Shown here piece by piece: positions 8,752-16,499 of a stretch of DNA of 40,692 nucleotides. Position numbers and translations under genes: made by a program. Position 1 is the stretch's first letter. The number at the start of each line of letters is the position of its first letter. Location: positions 1-40,692 of the forward strand of contig JAHIWF010000108.1 in assembly GCA_018815555.1 (NCBI GenBank). Direction: 5' to 3'. The DNA is from Spirochaetota bacterium. Its GTDB lineage: Bacteria > Spirochaetota > Spirochaetia > Treponematales > UBA12059. A model generated the notes under the pieces. It saw only the letters and a list, made by a program, of their open reading frames with translations. It was not told the origin of the DNA and searched no databases.

Positions 8752-10431
8752 ATGGCTAGAACATTGAAAATTCGTGATCTTACCCTTCGTGACGGGCAGC
8801 AGTCGCAATTTGCCACCCGTATGACTCAGAATCAAGTTGACCGGGTATTACCCTTCTATAAAGATGCAGGCTTTTATGCAATGGAAGTCTGGGGCGGTGC
8901 AGTCCCGGATTCAGTCATGCGCTATCTTAATGAGAATCCCTGGAAGCGGCTGGAGAGCATTAAAAATGGGGTACAGGGGGCTTCGAAACTTACCGCATTG
9001 TCGCGGGGCCGCAATCTATTCGGCTACAACCCCTATCCGGATTCAGTGATCGAAGGCTTTTGCCGTAATTCTATACAATCCGGTATTGATATAATGCGAA
9101 TTTTTGATGCCTTGAATGATACCGACAACATGACCAGTAGTATACGTTTTGTGAAAGAAAACGGTGGCTTGGCAGATTGTGCGGTCTGCTTTACCGTTGA
9201 CCCCAAATTCAGCTGGCAGGAAAGGGTTTCTGCCCTGTTTAAGGGTCGCAAGATGCCGCATACCCTGTTTGACATTCCTTATTTTGTGCGCAAAGCCAAA
9301 ACATTGGCAGCCCTGGGTGCAGACATAATAACCATAAAGGATATGGCCGGTTTGGTTGACCCCGCCACCTCGGCCACCCTCATCAAAGCTCTGAAAAACG
9401 AAGTAGCGCTGCCTATCAATCTTCATACTCACTGTACCCCCGGATACGGTGTTGCCAGTTTTCTAATGGCCATGGTAAACGGCGTTGATATTGTGGATAC
9501 AGTAATCATGAACTTTTCCGGCGGACCGGCTGCTCCAGCCTATGAGATTATACAGCTCTTTGCCGACATACTTAAACTGGATACTGGTGTAGATCGCGCG
9601 GTAGTCGGCAATATTAACCGTGAACTGCGCAGCATTCGAGAAGAATTGGCCAAGTTTGACCAGTACAAACGCTTGCCGCCGGAAATTGACCTGAGCACGT
9701 ACAGTATGCCATCAGATTTAGCGCAACTGTTTGCCGATGCCGCCGAGGCCGCTGTAGCCGGCAAGAGTGACACGGTTCTGACCCTCTGCCAGAAGATCGA
9801 AGCAGCCTTTAACTATCCGGAACCGGACAAGCTGGTACAGAATGCCCAGATACCGGGTGGCATGTACTCCAATATGCTGGCCCAACTGCAGGAATATAAA
9901 CTGGAACAGCATGTAGACGAAGTACTGAAAATGGTGCCCCAGGTTCGCCTGGATGCCGGAATCCCGCCTTTGGTAACACCTACCAGCCAGATCGTTGGAC
10001 AGCAGGCGGTTAACTGCATCGTCGATAAAACCCAAGGCAAAGCTTATTACAGCAGTGTTTCCAAAAATTTCATTGATCTGGTAAAGGGTTCGTACGGTAA
10101 GACCCCCTACCCGGTAGATCCGGCTTTCCGCCAAAAAATAGCCGGGGTCCGCGAAGAAACCCCCTATGACACCAGTAAATATAAACCACAACCAAATCCG
10201 GACTTGGCAGAATTTGGCGGAGCCCGCCTTGCTGCCGACGAAAAGGACCAGCTATTGCTGGAGCTGTTTCCCAGTATCGCCGAGAAATTCCTGCGTGGAG
10301 TCCGGGCTGTCGAGTACGCAGCCTGGCAAGAGGAACATGAAGTCAGGTATGTATACGAAGCTCCGGTATCAGTCTGGGAAGATGAGTTCTGGGAGCAGTT
10401 AAGCTTGAATGCCGGCTATGAGGCGTTATAG
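8752..10431 (+). CDS. Pyruvate/oxaloacetate carboxyltransferase (OadA / 5S type) without biotin domain
   Basis: The 559-residue protein has an HMGL-like TIM barrel followed by the conserved pyruvate carboxylase/OadA C-terminal domain. Active-site elements are LTLRDGQQS (metal-binding Asp) near residue 12, TIKDMAGLVDP (lysine that is carbamylated in relatives) and NLHTHCTPG (two metal-binding His). The QIPGGMYSNMLAQL and PPLVTPTSQIVGQQAV stretches are also typical. It catalyses carboxyl transfer between biotin and pyruvate/oxaloacetate. It ends with GYEAL, with no AMKM biotinylation motif, so a separate biotin carrier must serve it. ATG 8752 has AGGGAGG upstream. Being divergent from kor and close to mmdA, it could act as oxaloacetate decarboxylase, as a pyruvate carboxylase subunit, or as the 5S half of a methylmalonyl-CoA:pyruvate transcarboxylase. 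Confidence 0.9.
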   Translation: MARTLKIRDLTLRDGQQSQFATRMTQNQVDRVLPFYKDAGFYAMEVWGGAVPDSVMRYLNENPWKRLESIKNGVQGASKLTALSRGRNLFGYNPYPDSVIEGFCRNSIQSGIDIMRIFDALNDTDNMTSSIRFVKENGGLADCAVCFTVDPKFSWQERVSALFKGRKMPHTLFDIPYFVRKAKTLAALGADIITIKDMAGLVDPATSATLIKALKNEVALPINLHTHCTPGYGVASFLMAMVNGVDIVDTVIMNFSGGPAAPAYEIIQLFADILKLDTGVDRAVVGNINRELRSIREELAKFDQYKRLPPEIDLSTYSMPSDLAQLFADAAEAAVAGKSDTVLTLCQKIEAAFNYPEPDKLVQNAQIPGGMYSNMLAQLQEYKLEQHVDEVLKMVPQVRLDAGIPPLVTPTSQIVGQQAVNCIVDKTQGKAYYSSVSKNFIDLVKGSYGKTPYPVDPAFRQKIAGVREETPYDTSKYKPQPNPDLAEFGGARLAADEKDQLLLELFPSIAEKFLRGVRAVEYAAWQEEHEVRYVYEAPVSVWEDEFWEQLSLNAGYEAL

Positions 10432-10434
10432 ATA

Positions 10435-10668
10435 GTGAAGGCGCACAGATTATGGATCACTACGGCATTTTTTGGTGTAAATGCTATTCTGGCCATATTG
10501 CTCTATCTTCTGTTTGCGAGCCCTTCTTTAGAGCTTCAACCGAGCGCCGAACAACTGGAAAAGGCTCGAATTATTCTGGTGCTAATCATAGCTCCTTTTT
10601 TTATTCTGGATTTGCTGCTCATCAGTTCTTTTTTTAAAAACGGGTTCAACTATAAAAAGAAACTGTGA
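10435..10668 (+). CDS. Small two-helix inner-membrane protein
   Basis: This is a 77-residue protein with two hydrophobic helices, roughly residues 7-28 (LWITTAFFGVNAILAILLYL) and 45-67 (ARIILVLIIAPFFILDLLLI). A charged, polar hairpin separates them and the C terminus is Lys-rich (NYKKKL). The start is GTG, three bases after the carboxyltransferase stop, with only a distant GAGG upstream. It is probably translated by coupling. I do not recognise a family. Tight linkage suggests a membrane partner of the carboxyltransferase, for example something OadG-like in role, but that is inference. A strong terminator follows about 30 bases after the stop. Confidence 0.6.
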   Translation: MKAHRLWITTAFFGVNAILAILLYLLFASPSLELQPSAEQLEKARIILVLIIAPFFILDLLLISSFFKNGFNYKKKL

Positions 10669-10697
10669 TTACTGCATTTTTCAATTGGCGGGAATAT

Positions 10698-10728
10698 AAA
10701 AAAACCGGTGCGACGCACCGGTTTTTTT
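10698..10728. terminator. Bidirectional intrinsic terminator
   Basis: A-tract plus ACCGGTG, loop CGACG, CACCGGT plus T-tract form a 13-bp stem including the A/T flanks, with T runs on both strands. It serves both the 10435 gene (plus) and the M3 peptidase gene (minus), which converge here. Confidence 0.85.
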
Positions 10729-10729
10729 A

Positions 10730-10749
10730 GCGGGCTGCAAGCAGCCCGC
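10730..10749. repeat. Second perfect inverted repeat beside the terminator
   Basis: GCGGGCTGC-AA-GCAGCCCGC is a perfect 9-bp inverted repeat lying between the M3 peptidase stop and the bidirectional terminator. On the minus-strand transcript it forms a hairpin directly before the terminator hairpin. It has no T-run of its own. Confidence 0.7.
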
Positions 10750-10765
10750 ACCACTTTCTATACGA

Positions 10766-12796
10766 TCAACCAGCAAGTCCGCTGTGACGCAGCAGGGGTT
10801 CGATACTAGGATCACGGCCACGGAAGGCCCGGAAATTCTCAGCCGCCGGACGGGAGCCGCCCATAGCCAGAACTTCATCCCAGAACTTTTTACCGGTTAC
10901 CGGATTGGCACCACCGGCTTCTTCGAAGGCACTGTAGGCGTCGGCTGACAATACTTCAGCCCACTTGTAGCTGTAATAACCGGCTGCATAGCCTCCGGCA
11001 AAAATATGACTGAAACTGTTGGGAAAACGGTTGTATGCTGGATACGGCACAACGGCAACTTCCTTGCGCACTTCGTCGAGAAGTTTGAGCCAGTCACCGG
11101 TTTCGGCATCCAGGCTGGAATAGACCAGCATGTCAAAGATACCGAACTCAAGCTGACGGACCATGTCCATGCCGCTGAGGAAATTCTTGGCGGCATACAT
11201 TTTGTCGAACAAGGTTTTGGGCAGCGCTTCGCCAGTGTCAACATGGGCACTCATCTTTTTGACCATGTCCCATTCCCAGCAGAAATTTTCCATGATCTGG
11301 CTGGGCAATTCTACCGCGTCCCACTCCACGCCGGAAATTCCGGATACCGGCAGCTCATCGATGCGGGTAAGCATGTGCTGCAGACCGTGGCCGAATTCGT
11401 GGAACAGGGTTGTAACTTGGTCATGGGTAAACAAGGCCGGTTTACCACCAACGGGCGGGCTGAAATTGCAGGTAAGATAAGCCACCGGTTTCTGGATTGA
11501 CCCATCCTTCAGGATTCGCCTGCCGCGAGCATCATTCATCCAGGCACCGGAACGTTTGCCTTCACGGGCATACAGATCAAAATAGAACCCAGCGAAAACT
11601 TTGCCATCTTTTTTCATGTCAAAATAGCGGACATCCTTATGCCATACCGGAGCCTGTCCGGGAACAATATCGACGCCATACAGGGTTTTTACAACATTGA
11701 ACAGACCTTCAATAGCCATGTTCTCCGGGAAATACTGCTTTACTTCCTGATCGGAAAAGTCATACAGAGCCTGACGCATTTTTTCACGTACATAGAAAAC
11801 ATCCCAGGCCTGCAGGGTATCGATGTTATATTTTTCTTTGGCAAAGGCAGCCAGATCATCAAACTCTTTACGGGCATAAGGCCGTGATTTGGCGGCCAGA
11901 TCACGCAGGAACGACAATACCTGGTCGGGCGTATCGGCCATTTTAACTTCGACTGAGAGCTGAGCGTAATTTGAGAAACCGAGCAAAGCCGCTTTTTCTT
12001 TAGCCAGCTTGAGACGTTCCCGGATAAGTGGTGCATTATTGAAATTGGCAGGCTCAAACTCGGCAGCACGCTTCACATTGGCTTCGTATATCTGCTCGCG
12101 CAGTTTGCGGTTGTCACCATACTGGATAAGCGGAAAAAAGGAAGGGAACTGCAGGGTAATCTTGTAGCCCTCTTTGTTGTCTTTTGCGGCAGCTTCCTGG
12201 TACATGGTCATAACATCATCGGGAATACCGGCCAGTTCGGCTTTGTCTGTAACGAACAAGCTGAAGGCATCAGTGGCATCCAGGACGTTTTCACTAAATT
12301 TGGCTCCCAGTTCTGATAAACGCTGCTCGATATCGGCAAAGCGCTTCTTTTGATCTTCGGGCAGCTCTGCACCGGACAGCCGAAAATCACGCAGGGCCTT
12401 TTTTACGGTGCTTCGCCGGGCCAGCGTCCAGTTTGCAAAATCGGGGGATTCAGCCAGGGCCTTGTACTTGGCATAGAGACCAAGATTCTGTCCAAGCTCC
12501 GAGAAGAACACCGATATTTTGGGCAAATTGGCATTATACTCTTTGCGCAGTTCCGGAGTATTTACAACTGAATTCATGTGATCAACCGCACCCCAGGTCC
12601 GCTCGATGCGTTCAGTTGCATCCACCAGCGGAATAACTATGCTGTCCCAGGAACCAGCTGCTTGTGTTGCGGTAATAGTTTCTATACAGGCACGGGCTTC
12701 AGCTAGCAAGGTGTCGATAGCCGGGCTGATATCCTGAGGTGTAACCTCAGAAAAGCGCGGCAGATCAGAGAAATCCAATAAGGGATTCTTATTCAT
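10766..12796 (-). CDS. M3-family zinc oligopeptidase (oligopeptidase A / dipeptidyl carboxypeptidase type)
   Basis: The 676-residue cytoplasmic metallopeptidase is of the thimet oligopeptidase/PrlC/Dcp family and degrades short peptides. The zinc motif HEFGH lies in TLFHEFGHGLQHMLT near residue 470. The third ligand region, SGVEWDAVELPSQIMENF, lies shortly after. The FDLYAREGKRSGAWMNDARGR stretch and the C-terminal GYAAGYYSYKWAEVLSADAY motif are also standard. The length matches the family, and no signal peptide is visible. The track start is 15 codons too early. ATG 12796 follows GGAGGAAGTG. PrlC and Dcp cannot be told apart confidently from this reading. The gene is monocistronic, with an extended -10 element upstream and a terminator downstream. 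Confidence 0.93.
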   Translation of the reverse strand: MNKNPLLDFSDLPRFSEVTPQDISPAIDTLLAEARACIETITATQAAGSWDSIVIPLVDATERIERTWGAVDHMNSVVNTPELRKEYNANLPKISVFFSELGQNLGLYAKYKALAESPDFANWTLARRSTVKKALRDFRLSGAELPEDQKKRFADIEQRLSELGAKFSENVLDATDAFSLFVTDKAELAGIPDDVMTMYQEAAAKDNKEGYKITLQFPSFFPLIQYGDNRKLREQIYEANVKRAAEFEPANFNNAPLIRERLKLAKEKAALLGFSNYAQLSVEVKMADTPDQVLSFLRDLAAKSRPYARKEFDDLAAFAKEKYNIDTLQAWDVFYVREKMRQALYDFSDQEVKQYFPENMAIEGLFNVVKTLYGVDIVPGQAPVWHKDVRYFDMKKDGKVFAGFYFDLYAREGKRSGAWMNDARGRRILKDGSIQKPVAYLTCNFSPPVGGKPALFTHDQVTTLFHEFGHGLQHMLTRIDELPVSGISGVEWDAVELPSQIMENFCWEWDMVKKMSAHVDTGEALPKTLFDKMYAAKNFLSGMDMVRQLEFGIFDMLVYSSLDAETGDWLKLLDEVRKEVAVVPYPAYNRFPNSFSHIFAGGYAAGYYSYKWAEVLSADAYSAFEEAGGANPVTGKKFWDEVLAMGGSRPAAENFRAFRGRDPSIEPLLRHSGLAG

Positions 12797-12831
12797 CACT
12801 TCCTCCATAGATACAAGTTTTCTGTGTTTTG

Positions 12832-12840
12832 AATATACCA
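12832..12840 (-). promoter_or_regulatory. Extended -10 promoter for the M3 peptidase gene
   Basis: On the minus strand TGG-TATATT forms an extended -10 element about 36 bases before the ATG at 12796. No good -35 hexamer is present. The perfect palindrome TGAACGTTCA (12863-12872) lies just upstream, near the -40 position. Confidence 0.4.
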
Positions 12841-12895
12841 CAGCCTTGTAATAAAGAAAAGATGAACGTTCAATAAAGTTGAATGATATTCCGAC

Positions 12896-13984
12896 CTAGT
12901 GTCGCCGTAGTTTTTTGAGTACTATCTTGTGCCAGAACAGCCGCAATCGTTCCGCCAGGCGAAACAAAAAATATGGGGCCGGCAAAAGCGGCCAATCCCA
13001 GCAGCCGGCGTAATGGCGTAATTGCCCGCCAAAGCCGGTTTTAAAGCGATACAGACCAGCCATGGGATGCCCGGGATCATCAGATGGCGGTATACCGTAC
13101 ATGTCGTAGCTGGTGCAGCCGGCTGCTTTGGCGGCCTTGATGGCCTCCCATTGCAGAAGATACGCCGGCATCAGATTGCGTTTCGTGTCACTGGAGGCGC
13201 CATACAGGTAAACAGCCTGGTTGTCATGGAAGATCGTAACAATAGAAGCGAGTGCCTCGCCTTCATGGCGGGCTACCCAAACCCGGACATCGGCGGCAAA
13301 TTTTGCCTGTTCTCTATGTATGGCATGAGCCAGATTCAAAAGCCGCTGATAATAAGCGGCCTCATGCAGGCTGATACGATCTCTTCTGGCAGTTTCCCTG
13401 TATAAAGCATAAAAGGTTTCAACTGCAGCCTTGTCTTGAGCTGTAATTGTTTCCGGATCGAGTAGAGAACCTGCTTCGGGGAAAGCACTCTCTATAGCGA
13501 TTTGCACCCCTTTTTTGGCTGCCAGTTTGATGTTATAGCGCCATTTGGGTTTCATCGCCGCCAACAAGGCTTCTTCATCCTGACTTAAATCCAGTACGGT
13601 AGTATCAGGCGGTTGCACATCACTGCCCTTGCGGAAAGGTCTAGGCAAGGCCGGGCGAAGCTGTTTCGCTTCTAAAGAGTCATTATGGAACCAGGGAAGA
13701 TCAAAGCGGATGGCTATGCAGCGCGGTGGAAGCTGCTGTTTAAGCAATGGAATCAGCTCGGCCAGTTTTTGATGATTAAAAGCCGGACATGTCGAGCTTT
13801 CAGGGCCATGCGGGATGTAGGCCAGAGAAAAATTGCCGGGCAGTTGATGCACAAACATTTGTACACTTGTAGTATTCGTACCATCAGCTTCGGGCAGCTG
13901 GATGTGTACAGCCAAAATTCCAGGTCGATTTTTAAAGGCCGCCCAGAATTTACTCTGTAAAAAGCTGCCAGCTGCTATCTCCAT
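12896..13984 (-). CDS. FemAB-family peptidoglycan bridge aminoacyltransferase
   Basis: The 362-residue protein has the double GNAT-like fold expected of FemX/FemA/MurM enzymes, which add amino acids from aminoacyl-tRNA to the lipid II stem peptide. Visible features are the N-terminal FLQSKFWAAFK, a central KPKWRYNIKLAAKKGV segment, AVETFYALYRETARRD, and the C-terminal ASIVTIFHDNQAVYLYGASS and AAGCTSYDMYGIPPSDD blocks. These are the usual family landmarks. ATG 13984 has AGGAG at good spacing. Its C terminus is basic and hydrophobic and may touch the membrane. It follows metG by 116 bases. Pairing a tRNA synthetase with a tRNA-using transferase is suggestive, but no evidence shows that methionyl-tRNA is the donor. 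The amino acid used is unknown. Confidence 0.85.
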   Translation of the reverse strand: MEIAAGSFLQSKFWAAFKNRPGILAVHIQLPEADGTNTTSVQMFVHQLPGNFSLAYIPHGPESSTCPAFNHQKLAELIPLLKQQLPPRCIAIRFDLPWFHNDSLEAKQLRPALPRPFRKGSDVQPPDTTVLDLSQDEEALLAAMKPKWRYNIKLAAKKGVQIAIESAFPEAGSLLDPETITAQDKAAVETFYALYRETARRDRISLHEAAYYQRLLNLAHAIHREQAKFAADVRVWVARHEGEALASIVTIFHDNQAVYLYGASSDTKRNLMPAYLLQWEAIKAAKAAGCTSYDMYGIPPSDDPGHPMAGLYRFKTGFGGQLRHYAGCWDWPLLPAPYFLFRLAERLRLFWHKIVLKKLRRH

Positions 13985-14014
13985 GTATACTCCTGTGCAC
14001 TTTTAATTAGCAGA

Positions 14015-14056
14015 CATGTATAATAAATAGCCAAATTGTATTATTTATTATACATG
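14015..14056. repeat. 15-bp perfect inverted repeat containing TATAAT in each arm
   Basis: CATGTATAATAAATA (14015-14029) is repeated inverted as TATTTATTATACATG (14042-14056) around a 12-base spacer. It lies in the 116-base gap between metG and the FemAB gene. It has no T-tract, so it is not a standard terminator. An operator or a weak AT-rich mRNA hairpin is possible. Confidence 0.75.
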
Positions 14057-14100
14057 CCGATAAGTACACGCTGTTATTGTATTGGCTTGCTAATCGGGTA

Positions 14101-16419
14101 TCAGCCAACCTCACCGTTCGGAACCTTGACTGTAGTTAAAGTCTTGGCGCACAATTGAAGCTCTTTGCTACCGACATACACTTTTCCAGCAACAGCCTTG
14201 ATCGGCACCGAAAAGAAAGTATCAATATCAATCTCGGGAGCTGCAGGGCTTGCATAGTCCTGCCCTTCCAGCAAGAGCCTAGTTCCGGGTTCAGCCCATG
14301 AGGCATCGAGTACTTCACATAACTCACCATCAGCAGTCTCAATACTGGCAGCCAACAGCATGCCCTGACTCATAGTGCCACGCAACTTCGCGGGCTTGAG
14401 ATTATTAGCGAGCACGATATGCTTGCCGAGTAATTCTTCCGGTTGGTAGAAAGGTACCAGTCCGGAAATGATAACCCGCTCGTTGCCGCTACCGTCGTCC
14501 AGTGTTTCGATATAGAGTTTGTCAGCTTTGGGGTGTTGCTCGATTTTGATAATTTTGGCAACGCGCAGATCCAGCAATTTTGCAAAACGTTCCTCTACCG
14601 GGAGGTCGGCAAAAGGAAGCAAAACAGGCTTGGGTTCATCTTTTGCTTTAGCCGCAGGTTCAGCCGGAGCATCGGGCTTTGCCTGCTGTTCGGCAGCTGG
14701 TGCCTTGGCGGCTTTAGCCTGATCGCGCTCACTGCGCTCCTTCTGGCTGCCGGAATAGCGCTCGCGTAGCTGGTCAATATGCTTAGGATCCAACTTGGCA
14801 AACAAGACAGTCGGCTCGTGCACTGTCTGTACACCTTCGAGCTGGCCGAGCAGATTCCAGTCTACGGAAGCGGCTCCGGCTGCCGATGAGACAGTCAACC
14901 CAAGGAAGCCGGCCAGTTGACTCATGGCCTGGGGCATATACGGATGCATGAGAATGGCCAGGTCGCGCAGAACGTAACACAAATCGGACAACAGACTGGC
15001 CGCTTTTTCCGGATCCTCGGTACGGGCTTTCCATGGAGCCGTGTCCTGGAAACGTTTGTTGGCGATATCGGAAATTTGGAAGGCCAGGCGGAAGGCTTCG
15101 CGAAGCTCGGCTCGTTCCAGTCGTTTGGTAATCTCGGCTTCCAGGGTGCGTACTTCCTGCCAGAATGCTTCATCAGCCTTGCCAGCCGGTATTTTGCCAT
15201 CGTAGAAACGGACAATAAAAGCCAGGGTGCGGTTTACCAGATTACCCAGATTGCCTATCAGCTCGCCATTAACCTTTTCCAGAAAATCGGCCCAGGTAAA
15301 AGTAAAATCGCTTTTTTCCGGGCGATTATAAAAGATATAAAAACGCCATACATCAGCGGGAATGCCGGTTTCCATGACATCGGTGCCAAAGACGCCGATG
15401 CCCTTACTTTTAGAGAATTTACCTGACTCATAGTTCAGGTATTCGGAGCTGGACATATGATGCAGCATGGTCCAGTTCTGGCCGGAGGCTAAGAGGGTGC
15501 TTGGGAAAATAACTGTATGGAAGGGAATATTGTCTTTTCCGATAAACTGGAACAACTCCACGTTAGCCGGATCCTGCCACCATGATTTCCAGTCCATGCC
15601 GTTCTCGTCAGCCAGCGTGGCGGCGATGGAAATATAGCCGATAGGCGCATCAAACCAGACATAGAAAACTTTGTCTTCAAAACCGGCTTTTGGAACCGGT
15701 ATACCCCATTTCAGGTCACGGGTGATGGCGCGGGGCTTGAGGCCGTCACGGATCCAGGCCTGAGTCATTTGAATGGCATTATTTGACCAGAAGCCGTCGA
15801 CCGAGGCTTTCTGCATCCAGGCCTCGAGTTTGGGTTTGATGCCCGGCAGGTCGATATACAGATGTTTGGTGCTGCGCGGAAGCGGAGTTTCAGCACAGAC
15901 CGAGCAGCGGGGTTCCTTAAGCTCGGTGGGGTCCAGCAGCTTGCCGCAATTTTCGCATTGATCACCACGCGCATCAGCATAGCCGCAATGCGGGCAGTTA
16001 CCGCGCACATAGCGGTCGGCCAGGAAGCGATTGCAGGATCCGCAATATAACTGCTCGATGGTTTCTTCGTGGATAAAACCGGCCTTATCCAGATCATGGA
16101 AAAGGGACTGTACGATTTCAGTCTGGCGGGGAGTGCTGGTGCGGCCGAATTTATCGAAGGCTATACCGAACCACTCATAAATATCTTTATGTATTTTATA
16201 GAAGCGGGTGCACAAGTCGGCCGGACTCACACCTTCTTCCTGGGCACGAGTCTCGGTCGCGGTTCCGTATTCATCGGTACCGCAGACATAGAGGGTTTCA
16301 AAGCCGCGCAGGCGGGAGGCACGGGCGAAAACATCAGCTGACAAAACCTGGATAAGGTTGCCGAGGTGGGGTACGTTATTGACGTACGGCAGGGCGGAGG
16401 TTACAAGGCGTCTTTTCAT
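14101..16419 (-). CDS. metG: Methionyl-tRNA synthetase with C-terminal tRNA-binding domain
   Basis: The 772-residue enzyme charges tRNA-Met. The N terminus TSALPYVNNVPHLGNL carries the HIGH-type motif as HLGN. Four zinc knuckle pairs (CGSC, CPHC, CENC, CSVC) lie near residues 125-175, as in the long E. coli-type enzymes. KFSKSKG is the KMSKS loop near residue 338. An Ala/Lys/Pro/Glu-rich linker of about 50 residues joins the catalytic body to a Trbp111-like OB-fold domain (LRVAKIIKIEQHPKADKLY). No Shine-Dalgarno is visible before ATG 16419. A consensus-like promoter ends only 8 bases before the start, which suggests a leaderless or near-leaderless mRNA. Confidence 0.96.
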   Translation of the reverse strand: MKRRLVTSALPYVNNVPHLGNLIQVLSADVFARASRLRGFETLYVCGTDEYGTATETRAQEEGVSPADLCTRFYKIHKDIYEWFGIAFDKFGRTSTPRQTEIVQSLFHDLDKAGFIHEETIEQLYCGSCNRFLADRYVRGNCPHCGYADARGDQCENCGKLLDPTELKEPRCSVCAETPLPRSTKHLYIDLPGIKPKLEAWMQKASVDGFWSNNAIQMTQAWIRDGLKPRAITRDLKWGIPVPKAGFEDKVFYVWFDAPIGYISIAATLADENGMDWKSWWQDPANVELFQFIGKDNIPFHTVIFPSTLLASGQNWTMLHHMSSSEYLNYESGKFSKSKGIGVFGTDVMETGIPADVWRFYIFYNRPEKSDFTFTWADFLEKVNGELIGNLGNLVNRTLAFIVRFYDGKIPAGKADEAFWQEVRTLEAEITKRLERAELREAFRLAFQISDIANKRFQDTAPWKARTEDPEKAASLLSDLCYVLRDLAILMHPYMPQAMSQLAGFLGLTVSSAAGAASVDWNLLGQLEGVQTVHEPTVLFAKLDPKHIDQLRERYSGSQKERSERDQAKAAKAPAAEQQAKPDAPAEPAAKAKDEPKPVLLPFADLPVEERFAKLLDLRVAKIIKIEQHPKADKLYIETLDDGSGNERVIISGLVPFYQPEELLGKHIVLANNLKPAKLRGTMSQGMLLAASIETADGELCEVLDASWAEPGTRLLLEGQDYASPAAPEIDIDTFFSVPIKAVAGKVYVGSKELQLCAKTLTTVKVPNGEVG

Positions 16420-16427
16420 GGTGCTTT

Positions 16428-16456
16428 ATCATACGGACTGCCTAGCCTGCTGTCAA
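16428..16456 (-). promoter_or_regulatory. Promoter for metG, abutting the start codon
   Basis: The minus strand has TTGACA (six of six), a 17-base spacer and TATGAT (five of six). The -10 box ends 8 bases before the metG ATG, so the expected start point is 0-2 bases from the start codon. Confidence 0.75.
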
Positions 16457-16499
16457 TAAGTAGTAATTGTGCGCTGCGGCTGGAATCAGAAAGTCGGAA

